Shown here piece after piece: positions 8,092-17,343 of a stretch of 38,599 nt of DNA (positions within the stretch are counted from its first letter, which is position 1; each line of letters opens with the position of its first letter). Under the pieces are notes generated by a model, which saw only the letters and a program-made list of their open reading frames with translations, did not search any database and was not told the DNA's origin. The stretch lies in assembly GCA_024638565.1 (NCBI GenBank), contig JAHEKC010000016.1, positions 1 through 38,599 of the forward strand, given 5' to 3'. The position numbers were made by a program, and so were the translations under genes. Source of the DNA: Bacteroidota bacterium (lineage in GTDB: Bacteria > Bacteroidota > Bacteroidia > AKYH767-A > OLB10).

Positions 8092-11000
8092 ATGAAACAC
8101 GATCTTTTAACCCGCGCTGTTGCGGTCTGGATTCTGTCGCTGTTTATCTCTTTCCAGGCGAATTCCGCTGTAACGGTTACACCGGCACCGACTGGTACCT
8201 GCCTGAATGTCTCTCCGGGCGCCTATCTGGCCATCGGCACGATACAGATAAGCGAGAACATCGTAACCGATTATGCTGTACAGGCCGCCACCACGCTGAT
8301 CCTTACCGCTCCGGCTAACTTCCAGTTTAACCCTGGAGTTGGCACTGTAAGTTTTACAGGCGGCCGCGACATCAGCAGTGCATCAGTTGCCATCACTGCA
8401 ACCACTATCACGGTTACCCTTACAGTGGGCACCAATGTGCTGATGGACGACCTCTTTATTAACGGCGTCCAGGCGCGGGCCACTGCATCGGCATCATCCG
8501 GTCAAATTCTGCGTCTTGCCGGTTCCGGCGGTACAGCTACCATCACGGGCGATGCGCCCGGGGGCGGCATTAACCACGGCACCCTCATGACAGGCGGCCT
8601 TGGCTATACGTCGGCCGCCAACGGGGACTGGACAAACCCGGCGACATGGGGTGGTACGGTGCCAAATTGCAATGCTTTGGTCACGATCAACCATACCGTC
8701 ACTGTGGATGCCGCAGCCAGTGTCACGAATCTTACCATTAATACCGGCGGGGATCTCGTCTCCGACAATGACGTTACGGTGGGTGGAACCTTCACCATTA
8801 ACGGTACCGGTGTCTATACACATAATAATACGACAAATGCCACGACAACCATTTTCAATGGTACAGAAAGCTTCAGCAGTACCAGTGTAATCCAGGTGGA
8901 CCAGTGGCATGACAGAAATACACCGCTTGCAACGGGTGTGACCGGTAATTTTGGCAATGTCACGCTTAATGCTGGGGGCACCGCCACTCCCTGGGACCAC
9001 GACGGCATGTTTTCGACCAATACGATACAGGGTACCCTTACCATTTCCAGCGGCCAGGTGACGATGGATGACGGAACGGGTGGGACGACCAGCCTGACCC
9101 TGCAGGATGTTTTAGTAACCGGCACCGGGAATCTCGAACTGGCAGCAGGCTCCAACCGCAACCTGACCCTCGTCACCAACAACTTTACCGACAACAGCAC
9201 CTCCGCTGCTATATCCTATATCATGTACCGGACTTATGGAACCCTCGACTGGACTGTTAATGGCGATCTTAACCTGAGCCATACCTTCCAGTGTGTGGCG
9301 GGCACGGGAAGCCAGACGGAAAATGCGACGGTGCATGTTACCGGCGATATGAATATCACCGGCGGGACAATAGACTTTATCAGGAACGTTGACGGCACCC
9401 TAAGCCTGACGGTCGACGGCAATACCACCATCAATACTGCCGGGATCTTCCAACTGATCGATGCAGCCGACAATGATTTGACTTTCAGTACCACGGACCT
9501 TATTATAAGTGGTACAACGACCAATAACTACCTGCAGGGCAGCGTGGGCACCATCGATGTCGATATCTCCAATGACTTTATTGCATCCGGTACCGGGCGT
9601 TTCCGGTTTACCCGGAACACGAGTAACACCAATACCGCTACAATAGATATCAGCGGAGACGCTGTTTGTACGGCAGGGGAAACGCAGTTCAGTTACGGGT
9701 CACAGGATTTCGTGGTCACGGTGACCGGCGACATCCTTGTATCCAATTCCTCCACGGAGGTGATCGGTGAAGGCTACTCCAACGGTAGCGGGAACCCGTC
9801 ATTCGTCGTTGCCGGAAATGTCATAATCACGGACGGCTCGTTCACCATGACGGAGGGCCGTGGTTCCGTGGACCTGGATCTCACCGGAATGCTGCAGGTT
9901 AACGACGGCATCTTCTGGGGTGTCAATAAAAGTGCGACAGGAAACTGGGGGACCGGCGATTTCGACATTGGCAGCGTGGATTACAATGGGGGCCGCCTAT
10001 ACTTCTTCGACGGTGGTATCACCGACGGCAAGACGGTGACCATCAACATCGTAAATGACTTTGATATCAACTTTCTCGCTTCCACGGACCGTGTGCACCT
10101 GCTGCGCCCGGACGCCGACAATAACGCACTGCTCGATCTTGATATCGGGGGTGACCTGATCGTTTCCGGTCTTAGTTCGGGATGTTACTTCCTGTCAAAT
10201 GCAGGTACCGGAAACCAGGCCGTGGATATCGTGGGTTCCATCCTCGTTTCCGGCGGCCAGATGTACTGGGTCGGAACCGAATCAAGCGGAAATGCACATG
10301 ACCTCGTGATGAACGTAACGGGAGAATTCAGCCAGTCGGCCGGAAATGTCGTGTGGGCTGCCCTGGACGGCACATCTACGATTGCCATAACGGAGAACTA
10401 CACCATCACGGGAGGGACCTCAACCCTTAAGTGGGACAATGGCCAGATGACCCTGACCATCAGCGGCGACTATATCCAGTCGGGCGGCACATTCAACTTC
10501 CATACCCGTAACACGGATACGCCCGACTCGAACACGCTCGAGGTGTACGGGAACTTCCTGCATACCGGCGGCACGATCGAATTCGACGAGCGCGCGGGTA
10601 ACACCAACGCTGAACATTCCATTGATTATTATGGAACAATCTTTACGCTGGGAGGAACGGGTGTGATTTCACATGACAACCACCTGACGGCTAACACGGT
10701 CTTCGGTAATATCAATTTCAATACGGCAGGCACTGTCGTGTTCAACCGGTCCTCTGCCACCCACGACCTGCGGCATATCAGGCAGACCATCGCCGCCGGC
10801 ACTACCGTGGACGGTTCCGGGTCTGCCAACAACTTTCAGGTATCCTCGCATTCGAGCAGCACCTTCGCTGACCACAATACACTTACCATTAACGGCACGC
10901 TGGCCATGGGCACCGCGCAGGTATTCGCGCGGCAGCAGGCAAACTACTACGCGGCACTGACCGTCGCCAGCGGAGGTCGCTTCCGCACGCGTCATACGGG

Positions 11001-12402
11001 CGGATTCTATTCCGGATCCGCCACCGCATCTGCCGTGGACGGTATGATCAGCGGGAACAACCGCATGGACTATTCACTCGACGCAAACAGCACCATAGAG
11101 TATTACGGTGTCGATAACCAGATTGTAACCGGTGTGCCCAACGGCATCGCCACCGGCACCCAGCATGAATACGGGAACCTCGATATCAATTTTACGGGTA
11201 CCGCTGACACCGAGTTCGTATATCCTGAAACTACCAATGAAGTATTTATCCGCGGTACGCTGGTTATGTCCAATGGCGAGTTCAACCTGGACAACGACCA
11301 TAATACCGTGTCCGGCGGAATGACGATTTCACTCCGGAACGGGGCCACCACTTCCCGTACCAACGGGTACGTGCGCAGTGAGGTGGATGATGGTACCGGT
11401 ATCATCCTCTGGAATATCACGACAACGGGTGGCACACACATATTCCCATTCGGCTATAACTCTACCAACTACATTCCGTTCACCTTTGCGCCCACCGCCG
11501 GCAGCTCCGGCGATGTGAGCATGTCCACTTACCATACGCTGGCCAATAATGTGCCTTATCCGCCATCGGTCAACCACCTCAATGACCTGGTGGGCAGTGA
11601 CAACAGCGCCAATACGGTGGACCGGTTCTGGAGGTTCACGGTCACCGGTTCACCGACAGTGGATGTGACCTACACGGCTACCGTTGCCGAGGTGGGTGGG
11701 ATCACCAACCCGCGTGCACAACGCTGGCGCACGGCCAACAACGGCTGGGAGCCCGCGCTGGGTATCCAGTCCAACCCGACCGGGACATCCACGCTGGTAT
11801 CCGGCCTTACAGGCCTCGATATGTGGTGGACGCTGTCATCGGCGACCTTTCCGCTGCCGGTTGAAATTTCCTCCTTTACCGCCTCCTGCTCAAACGGGCA
11901 AAACACGCTGAACTGGATCACGGAGTCGGAAACGAACAACGACTATTTCGCCATCGAGCGCAGCACCTACAACCAGGCGTATACCCGCATTGGCGTCGTA
12001 CAGGGTAACGGTACTACTTCAGGCCCCACCCACTATAGCTTTACGGATCCGTCCAAGGCCACCCAAATGGTGTATTACCGTCTCAGGCAGTTTGACTATG
12101 ACGGCGATTCACAGGTGCACGGGCCTGTAGCTGCACGTCCCTGCGCTTCGATTCCGGTTCACTCCATCGAGCTGGCCTTCTATGACAACGGCACCGTGAC
12201 GCTTGACCTGGTGGCCAATGGCCCGATGACTGACGAGGTGCGCCTCTATAATCTGACAGGCCAGATGCTGGACAGCAGGAAGTTGTTTACCGAAGGCGGC
12301 AAGGTCAGGGTAGTCCTGGGTAAAAACCTGACGGAAGGCGTATACCTGATATCCCTTGGCTCCGGCGAACGCAAACTTGTTGGCGGGCTGGCAAATAACT
12401 AG
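8092..12402 (+). CDS. Giant repeat-rich secreted protein with T9SS sorting domain
   Basis: This 1436-residue protein is exported by Sec (signal peptide about residues 1-26, ending FQANSA) and then probably by the type IX system to the cell surface or medium. The second ATG (8092) is preferred over 8059 because it puts the basic n-region and hydrophobic core at the true N-terminus. Most of the protein is Thr/Asn/Gly-rich beta-strand repeats; units such as GDMNITGGTIDF, GDYIQSGGTFNF and GNFLHTGGTIEF recur from about 9330 to 10650, consistent with a right-handed beta-helix. From about 11851 a fibronectin-like module (PLPVEISSFTAS...ERSTYNQAYTRIG) leads to a C-terminal sorting domain ending EGVYLISLGSGERKLVGG. 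It may be a surface adhesin or matrix protein. A strong terminator follows the stop. T9SS export is well supported; the biological role is unknown. Confidence 0.85.
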   Translation: MKHDLLTRAVAVWILSLFISFQANSAVTVTPAPTGTCLNVSPGAYLAIGTIQISENIVTDYAVQAATTLILTAPANFQFNPGVGTVSFTGGRDISSASVAITATTITVTLTVGTNVLMDDLFINGVQARATASASSGQILRLAGSGGTATITGDAPGGGINHGTLMTGGLGYTSAANGDWTNPATWGGTVPNCNALVTINHTVTVDAAASVTNLTINTGGDLVSDNDVTVGGTFTINGTGVYTHNNTTNATTTIFNGTESFSSTSVIQVDQWHDRNTPLATGVTGNFGNVTLNAGGTATPWDHDGMFSTNTIQGTLTISSGQVTMDDGTGGTTSLTLQDVLVTGTGNLELAAGSNRNLTLVTNNFTDNSTSAAISYIMYRTYGTLDWTVNGDLNLSHTFQCVAGTGSQTENATVHVTGDMNITGGTIDFIRNVDGTLSLTVDGNTTINTAGIFQLIDAADNDLTFSTTDLIISGTTTNNYLQGSVGTIDVDISNDFIASGTGRFRFTRNTSNTNTATIDISGDAVCTAGETQFSYGSQDFVVTVTGDILVSNSSTEVIGEGYSNGSGNPSFVVAGNVIITDGSFTMTEGRGSVDLDLTGMLQVNDGIFWGVNKSATGNWGTGDFDIGSVDYNGGRLYFFDGGITDGKTVTINIVNDFDINFLASTDRVHLLRPDADNNALLDLDIGGDLIVSGLSSGCYFLSNAGTGNQAVDIVGSILVSGGQMYWVGTESSGNAHDLVMNVTGEFSQSAGNVVWAALDGTSTIAITENYTITGGTSTLKWDNGQMTLTISGDYIQSGGTFNFHTRNTDTPDSNTLEVYGNFLHTGGTIEFDERAGNTNAEHSIDYYGTIFTLGGTGVISHDNHLTANTVFGNINFNTAGTVVFNRSSATHDLRHIRQTIAAGTTVDGSGSANNFQVSSHSSSTFADHNTLTINGTLAMGTAQVFARQQANYYAALTVASGGRFRTRHTGGFYSGSATASAVDGMISGNNRMDYSLDANSTIEYYGVDNQIVTGVPNGIATGTQHEYGNLDINFTGTADTEFVYPETTNEVFIRGTLVMSNGEFNLDNDHNTVSGGMTISLRNGATTSRTNGYVRSEVDDGTGIILWNITTTGGTHIFPFGYNSTNYIPFTFAPTAGSSGDVSMSTYHTLANNVPYPPSVNHLNDLVGSDNSANTVDRFWRFTVTGSPTVDVTYTATVAEVGGITNPRAQRWRTANNGWEPALGIQSNPTGTSTLVSGLTGLDMWWTLSSATFPLPVEISSFTASCSNGQNTLNWITESETNNDYFAIERSTYNQAYTRIGVVQGNGTTSGPTHYSFTDPSKATQMVYYRLRQFDYDGDSQVHGPVAARPCASIPVHSIELAFYDNGTVTLDLVANGPMTDEVRLYNLTGQMLDSRKLFTEGGKVRVVLGKNLTEGVYLISLGSGERKLVGGLANN

Positions 12403-12428
12403 AAAACGATCCAGGCAATACGACCTCA

Positions 12429-12459
12429 CGCGGCCGGCTTTTGCCGGCCGCGTTTTTTT
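12429..12459 (+). terminator. Strong intrinsic terminator after the giant T9SS cargo gene
   Basis: A perfect 10-bp GC-rich stem (CGCGGCCGGC at 12429-12438, GCCGGCCGCG at 12443-12452) with a TTTT loop is followed by seven T residues (12453-12459), 26 bases after the stop codon. Confidence 0.95.
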
Positions 12460-12519
12460 GTGCCCGGGTAAATTCACCTGGGGTATCTGACAATACCGAA
12501 AAGTCTTTCCTTTGCAGCC

Positions 12520-12885
12520 ATGAAGCGGCTGGTAGAAATATTTTTTTACGTCGCCTGTCTTCCCGCCATTGCCCTGTGCGTGACCATGCAGGGCTGCTGC
12601 AATAAAGCGACCCGGGCTGTACCTGCAACGAGCCAGGCGGATACGATGCGCATATTGAAACCGCTGGCTGTCGCTGTGGTGGTAGATTCGCGGCAACTCG
12701 ACGGCTGCACCTTCCTGCTCAGGTTAAATGACGGCACGGTCCTCGAACCGGACCGCCTGCCCGAAAAATTCAGGCACGGGGGACGCAAGGTGTTGATCCG
12801 GTATCATGTGGTCAAGCGGATGAGCATATGCATGGCCGGCCGCCCCGTGGTAATCGATCATATCGAATTCAGCGAGGTAAGATGA
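12520..12885 (+). CDS. Small hypothetical protein, probable lipoprotein, coupled to fmt
   Basis: This is a 121-residue protein of unrecognised family. The N-terminus has a basic residue pair, a hydrophobic stretch (about 6-24) and a Cys pair in MQGCCNKA, which resembles a relaxed lipobox, so it is probably exported and lipid-anchored. The remaining 90 residues look like a small beta-rich domain (VAVVVDSRQLDGCTFLLRLNDGTVLEP). The stop overlaps the fmt start by four bases (ATGA), indicating co-translation. A TTCCTTTG just upstream (12507-12514) is a one-mismatch -7 element. Lipidation is inferred, and nothing in the sequence links it functionally to Fmt. Confidence 0.7.
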   Translation: MKRLVEIFFYVACLPAIALCVTMQGCCNKATRAVPATSQADTMRILKPLAVAVVVDSRQLDGCTFLLRLNDGTVLEPDRLPEKFRHGGRKVLIRYHVVKRMSICMAGRPVVIDHIEFSEVR

Positions 12886-13841
12886 GCAAGGACTTCCTCA
12901 AGATTGTCTTTCTGGGTACTCCCGGTTTTGCAGTCCCCTCGCTGCAAGCGCTGCATGAAAGCGGCCATAAGGTGATGGCGGTGGTAACCGCGCCGGATAA
13001 GCCGGCAGGACGCGGGAGAGCGGTAAGGTCCTCCGAAGTCAAGCAGTTTGCCGTTCAGTCCGGCATCCCGGTACTGCAGCCGGTAAAGCTAAAAGATCAG
13101 GAATTCCTGGACAGGGTAAAGGCGCTTGGCGCCGACCTTTTCGTGGTGGTGGCATTCCGCATGATGCCGGAAGTGCTGTGGCGCATGCCACCCATGGGCA
13201 GCATCAACCTGCATGCTTCTTTCCTGCCGCAATACCGCGGGGCCGCACCCATCCAGCGCGCCATCATGAACGGGGAATCCCAAACGGGGATTACCACCTT
13301 CCAGCTGGCGCACGAGGTGGATACCGGTAACCTGCTGTTCCGGGAGAAAGCAGATATCGGCCCCGGTGAAAATGCCGGGTCATTGCACGACCGGCTGATG
13401 GTGGCCGGCGCCCGGCTGCTGCTCAAGACCGTGGATGCGCTGGCCAGGGGTCACGTGAAGCCCCGGCCGCAGGAACAATCGGAAAGCGAGGGACAACTGA
13501 TGGAGGCTCCCAGGATTTACCGCGACGATTGCCGGATCAACTGGCAACGGCCGGTAGCGGAGGTTTACAACCAGGTGCGGGGCCTGAGCCCGTATCCCGG
13601 TGCGTTTGCCGAACTCAGGGATGCGACCGGGACCGTTCACCAAGTCAAAATCCTCGCCGCTAATCCCGGCGGGAAGACGGATGAGAATCCGGGTACGCTG
13701 CAGGTCAGGGACGGAAACCTGATGGTGGCATGCCGCGACAATTGGCTCCACATGCGCGAACTGCAATTACCAGGAAGGAAACGGCTTTCCGCGGGTGAGG
13801 TGCTGCGTGGTTCGGATTTGACGGGTTGGTCGTGTGCATGA
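12882..13841 (+). CDS. fmt: Methionyl-tRNA formyltransferase
   Basis: Fmt transfers a formyl group from 10-formyl-THF to the initiator Met-tRNA. The product is 319 residues, a normal length. The N-terminal formyltransferase domain begins KIVFLGTPGFAVPSL and contains the catalytic region NLHASFLPQYRGAAPIQRAI, with Asn, His and the downstream Asp (HEVDTGNLL). The C-terminal tRNA-binding beta-barrel starts near residue 210 (RINWQRPVAEVYNQVRGLSP). The ATG at 12882 overlaps the upstream stop as ATGA and matches the family N-terminus. A longer in-frame start at 12828 would lie inside the upstream gene and is not preferred. Confidence 0.96.
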   Translation: MSKDFLKIVFLGTPGFAVPSLQALHESGHKVMAVVTAPDKPAGRGRAVRSSEVKQFAVQSGIPVLQPVKLKDQEFLDRVKALGADLFVVVAFRMMPEVLWRMPPMGSINLHASFLPQYRGAAPIQRAIMNGESQTGITTFQLAHEVDTGNLLFREKADIGPGENAGSLHDRLMVAGARLLLKTVDALARGHVKPRPQEQSESEGQLMEAPRIYRDDCRINWQRPVAEVYNQVRGLSPYPGAFAELRDATGTVHQVKILAANPGGKTDENPGTLQVRDGNLMVACRDNWLHMRELQLPGRKRLSAGEVLRGSDLTGWSCA

Positions 13842-13890
13842 AGCCCGGCGGGGTTACCTATCTTTACCGTAAACAACAAACCTGAACATC

Positions 13891-14958
13891 ATGAGGATTT
13901 CTTTGCTCGCCTGCATATGGATCGGAGCCGCTACTGTGGTGGTGGCCCAGCCGGTAATCCAGCCAACGCACTTCCCCGGCGCCGGGATGACCTTTACGGA
14001 TGTAACCGTGGATGCCACCTCCCTTCAACCAGGAGGCAGCGGTGCAGGACAAACATGGAATTTTGCCGGGGCCACGCCTACCGGCACCACGCTGGACAGG
14101 GAATATATCAGCCCTTCCGGTACCCCCTATATGTCTTTCTTTCCGGGATCGAATCTATGTGAGCGCAGTGATGACGGGGCGGGAGGATTCACGTACCTGT
14201 ATTTCGACCATGGCAGCGCGCAAACTAACCTGATGGGATACGGATGGGTGCTCACGGGCCAGAATGTGCATTTCGATTATACCAACCAGCAGACCTGGCT
14301 TGCCTACCCGGTTTCCTACAATGGCACCCATTTCGATTCATTCGCAGGATCCTATACGGCCACCATCAGCGGGCTTACTTATACGGATTTCAGATCCGGC
14401 ACCTACGAATACACGGCCGATGCCTGGGGAAGCATGTCGAATCCGGTGGGCACCTATCCCAATTGCCTCCGCCTTCGCATCCGGCAGCATATCAAGGATT
14501 CACTCGTGTATACGAATCCACCGTTACCGCCGAACGTTTCCGTGTTCAATGCCACCACCTATAACTGGATGTCCGGTGACGCCGGACATTATTTAAACCA
14601 GTTTTACCTGAGCTATGATACGGTGACGGCAATCGGTTCCAGCACGGCCAGCAAGAATGCTTATTACCAGGACGCCGTAACGTCTGCAGGGGAAATCCCA
14701 TTCAGCCTCTCAGCGGAAATCTATCCCAATCCCGTAGCGGATCACGCTTTTTTCATCCTGCACGATGCGGTGAGCGGAGACGCAGTACTCACACTTTATG
14801 ATATGCATGGAAGGGAAGTCATGCGGCACGCCACCCGCATGACAGCAGCTGCCCGATTCGAATGGATGTTCCCGGCATCAGGGCTGTCGCCAGGCATTTA
14901 CTGGGCAAGCGTTTATTGCGGACAAAAAAAGTGGATTGCCAGGGTTGTCAAATGGTAA
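13891..14958 (+). CDS. Secreted protein with T9SS type A sorting domain
   Basis: This 355-residue protein has a signal peptide (about 1-19, ending VVVAQ). A central beta-rich domain (about 20-265) is of unrecognised family and rich in Thr, Tyr and Gly. The C-terminal sorting domain (about 275-355) begins AEIYPNPVADHAFF and contains LYDMHGREV and LSPGIYWASV, the usual pattern for T9SS cargo. The protein is expected to cross the outer membrane through the type IX system. The nearest -7-like sequence is TATCTTTA at 13859-13866, one base off consensus. It converges on another T9SS cargo gene with only 31 bases between the stops. The molecular role of the central domain is unknown. Confidence 0.82.
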   Translation: MRISLLACIWIGAATVVVAQPVIQPTHFPGAGMTFTDVTVDATSLQPGGSGAGQTWNFAGATPTGTTLDREYISPSGTPYMSFFPGSNLCERSDDGAGGFTYLYFDHGSAQTNLMGYGWVLTGQNVHFDYTNQQTWLAYPVSYNGTHFDSFAGSYTATISGLTYTDFRSGTYEYTADAWGSMSNPVGTYPNCLRLRIRQHIKDSLVYTNPPLPPNVSVFNATTYNWMSGDAGHYLNQFYLSYDTVTAIGSSTASKNAYYQDAVTSAGEIPFSLSAEIYPNPVADHAFFILHDAVSGDAVLTLYDMHGREVMRHATRMTAAARFEWMFPASGLSPGIYWASVYCGQKKWIARVVKW

Positions 14959-14989
14959 GGAGGGAGGTGGTGGCGGATTGGTCCGGCGC

Positions 14990-16027
14990 TTAAAGTTTAA
15001 GGATGGAGGCGGCAAAGGAGAGTTCTTCCCCTTCCACGAAAATAAAATACAAGCCCGGGGGTAGGTTGGCCGTACCAGGCAGCGTGGTAGCAACGGAGCG
15101 AATACCTTGTTTTCGATCGAAAACCTTAAGTCCGGTGTGGTCAAAGATGCGGATGCGGAACGCTCCCGTGTAACCGGCCGTGACCAGGGTGAATTCGGTT
15201 GCGGGTGGCAGGGGGTTGGGATATAAGCGCACGGCTGGTTTGACCTCCAGTCTAAACGACAAGGGCCTTCCGATCAGTTTCACCGTGCCGTCGTAATCCG
15301 TTTGCAGGATCCTGTAGCAGGCCCGGGCCACCGGCCCTGGCCGGTCCGTATAGACATACCGGTGCATTTGGCTTGTAGTGCCGTTGCCATCCACTTTGCC
15401 GATCGTTTTATAGGCCGATCCTGCAGTGGAACGCTGGACGGTGAAGTAATCGTTTTGTTCCTCTGATGCGGTAACCCAGGCGAGTTGCACCAGATCGCCC
15501 TTGACTGATCCGGTAAAACTGGCAAGGGTTACGGGTAGCGGGGTGTTATAGCCTGCGAAAATATCCCCGTTTTTTATCTGGTAGAACCGTGTACTGTGGC
15601 TCGTTCGCATGGCAATGGTTATGGTCATGTAATTGCCCGCTTCCACCAGCAGCGCCGTATCTATGGTGAAAACCGCGTCAAGCGAATCACCGGATGCCAC
15701 GATGCTGATCTGCTCAATGTCATTCTCCAGGATGGAGATATATAGCATGTCGTCCGTGGTAAGATTACCGCTTTGGTTTATTCGTATCGTCAGATCTATC
15801 GTTTCATCTATTATACCGGCATATATATTTGGACTGGAGTAATTGCACGAGTCGTTCTTCACCGTCCACTGGGCGGGGTTTACCGTACCGCAGTCCACCG
15901 TGAAGGTGGTCGTGTCACTCCAGTTTAGTTCGTAGGCCTCCTGGCCATTGCCGCTCAGGGGAACGGCTACCAGGAACGCGATGGCCCATGCCAGGGCCGG
16001 AAATTTATTGGTGCTTATATTGTGCAT
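14990..16027 (-). CDS. Secreted protein with fibronectin-like module and T9SS sorting domain
   Basis: This 345-residue exported protein has a signal peptide (about 1-29, ending SGNGQ). An N-terminal beta-rich domain (about 30-160) follows, then a module starting PLPVTLASFTGS at about 15542. This module is clearly related to the one near the end of the giant cargo protein (shared QRST/ERST, VDGNGTTS/VQGNGTTS and TDYDG/FDYDG). The C-terminal sorting domain begins VRLYPNPLPPATEF and ends LPPGLYFIFVEGEE. It is probably T9SS cargo; the N-terminal domain is not recognised. The 230-base upstream region to 16257 belongs to its promoter, where no exact TAnnTTTG was found. Confidence 0.82.
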   Translation of the reverse strand: MHNISTNKFPALAWAIAFLVAVPLSGNGQEAYELNWSDTTTFTVDCGTVNPAQWTVKNDSCNYSSPNIYAGIIDETIDLTIRINQSGNLTTDDMLYISILENDIEQISIVASGDSLDAVFTIDTALLVEAGNYMTITIAMRTSHSTRFYQIKNGDIFAGYNTPLPVTLASFTGSVKGDLVQLAWVTASEEQNDYFTVQRSTAGSAYKTIGKVDGNGTTSQMHRYVYTDRPGPVARACYRILQTDYDGTVKLIGRPLSFRLEVKPAVRLYPNPLPPATEFTLVTAGYTGAFRIRIFDHTGLKVFDRKQGIRSVATTLPGTANLPPGLYFIFVEGEELSFAASILKL

Positions 16028-16154
16028 GACAGTTCATGTATGCCAATATTTGCGCCAGAACATCTCAGGTCGCTGCAAAAAAGCCCGGGACCTTACAAAA
16101 ACACATCCGGCATGGGGCCAGAAAATCTTTGTAATTATTGCGCTGGAATAGGGT

Positions 16155-16181
16155 CCTAAAAGGTAGCGACTGACCTTTAGG
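16155..16181. repeat. Imperfect inverted repeat between the cupin and T9SS cargo genes
   Basis: CCTAAAAGGT (16155-16164) and ACCTTTAGG (16173-16181) pair with a single bulged A around an 8-base loop. There is no T-tract, so it may be an operator or a weak hairpin downstream of the cupin gene rather than a classic terminator. Confidence 0.4.
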
Positions 16182-16257
16182 GTGTTGTCATATCAATGCT
16201 GGCAAATGAATAGTCCCGATCTTACACGGTGGCCCAATTTCAAGTCAGCATTGCGAA

Positions 16258-16638
16258 TCAGGAAACCCCATCCCCGGTGGGATTGATGGCGGCGGTCTCC
16301 ACCATCAGCATGACCGTCTTTTCCGTGGCGCGGGGCCTGTGCATCATGCCTTTTGGAATGGTCACACCCTGCATGGGGGTGAGGTCGATGACTTTGTCTT
16401 CGAGGTCTATCTGGAGATGCCCCTGGAGGATAAAGAAAAATTCATCGTCATTATCGTGCTTGTGCCAATGAAATTCACCTTCTATAATACCCAGCCTGAC
16501 GACACTTTCATTCACACGCGTCAGCGTCTGGTTGTACCACGGGTCCTTGCATGATGCTACCAGTTCCGGAATGTCGATCCGCTCAAGCGCTTTAAAAGCG
16601 ACGTCCAGGTGAATCTTGTATTCGGGCTGATCAGCCAT
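16258..16638 (-). CDS. Cupin domain protein
   Basis: This 126-residue single-domain cupin has the metal-binding first motif visible as HWHKHDNDDEFFFILQG (two His, then Glu) and the second motif as PKGMMHRPRA with its His. Such proteins fold as a beta-barrel and often bind Fe, Mn or Zn; substrates vary widely, from isomerases to dioxygenases and sensors, so no reaction is assigned. It has no signal peptide and is expected in the cytoplasm. It lies 37 bases downstream of the SnoaL/DUF4440-like lipoprotein gene on the same strand, which suggests cotranscription. Confidence 0.88.
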   Translation of the reverse strand: MADQPEYKIHLDVAFKALERIDIPELVASCKDPWYNQTLTRVNESVVRLGIIEGEFHWHKHDNDDEFFFILQGHLQIDLEDKVIDLTPMQGVTIPKGMMHRPRATEKTVMLMVETAAINPTGDGVS

Positions 16639-16675
16639 AATTTCGGGTTTCGGGTAAACTCCTAACGGTCACTTT

Positions 16676-17194
16676 TCAGGCATCTGCTTCCGCACCGCCT
16701 TCATCGTTTTCCGCTTCCTCTTTGCCTTCGGAATCGCTGTTCCATATTTCACGGATCGCCACGTATTTACCGTCACGTTTTTCGAACAGGCTCAGGTATT
16801 TACCGGTTTCCAGTTCTTCTCCCTCAGCCGACTTCACGGACCACGTGCCGGTTTCGGTTACGTAGGCACCACCGGCCCAGATCCCCGTGACGGCAAAATC
16901 GATGGTGGTTCCTGAGGTGTCCGCCTCGAAGTTTCCGGATACGTATGCGCGGATGGCATCCCTGCCCACCAGCGCGGGCTGGCCGTCCGCCATGCAATGT
17001 GCGTCATCAGCATAGTAGGTCATCAGTAATTCAACGTCCTTGTTCGCGAGGGCCTCCGCGTAAACGTTTTCAAGCGCTTCAATTTCCGCCCGGATGGAAT
17101 CCAGGTTGGCAACGGGCAGCTCGGGACACGGTTCGGGTTGTCCACAGGCACTGATCAAAACGGCGGCAAGGACGGCAAATACGGTGGTTTTCAT
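16676..17194 (-). CDS. SnoaL-like/DUF4440 lipoprotein
   Basis: The ATG at 17194 gives a 172-residue protein with a lipoprotein signal (MKTTVFAVLAAVLISACG, Cys at about residue 17). This start is preferred over an upstream in-frame start at 17260, which would bury the signal peptide. The mature part has a NTF2/SnoaL-like fold pattern (LENVYAEALANKDVELLMTY, then LVGRDAIRAYV and GTWSVKSAEGE) and a very acidic tail rich in Glu and Ala. DUF4440 relatives in Bacteroidota are mostly uncharacterised; many share the fold of ketosteroid isomerases without their catalytic residues. It is probably anchored facing the periplasm. The cupin gene follows closely on the same strand. Confidence 0.8.
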   Translation of the reverse strand: MKTTVFAVLAAVLISACGQPEPCPELPVANLDSIRAEIEALENVYAEALANKDVELLMTYYADDAHCMADGQPALVGRDAIRAYVSGNFEADTSGTTIDFAVTGIWAGGAYVTETGTWSVKSAEGEELETGKYLSLFEKRDGKYVAIREIWNSDSEGKEEAENDEGGAEADA

Positions 17195-17343
17195 GATGCG
17201 GTATGCATTTGGTTTAACAGGGTTATCGAATGCAAGGTAACGAATACGTGAAAACAGCATCAGGCATGTGATTACATGTTGGAATTAACACCGCCATTGC
17301 GGATAACTTGTCCGTGCCCTGCCCCGGGAATGGATAGAATGTT

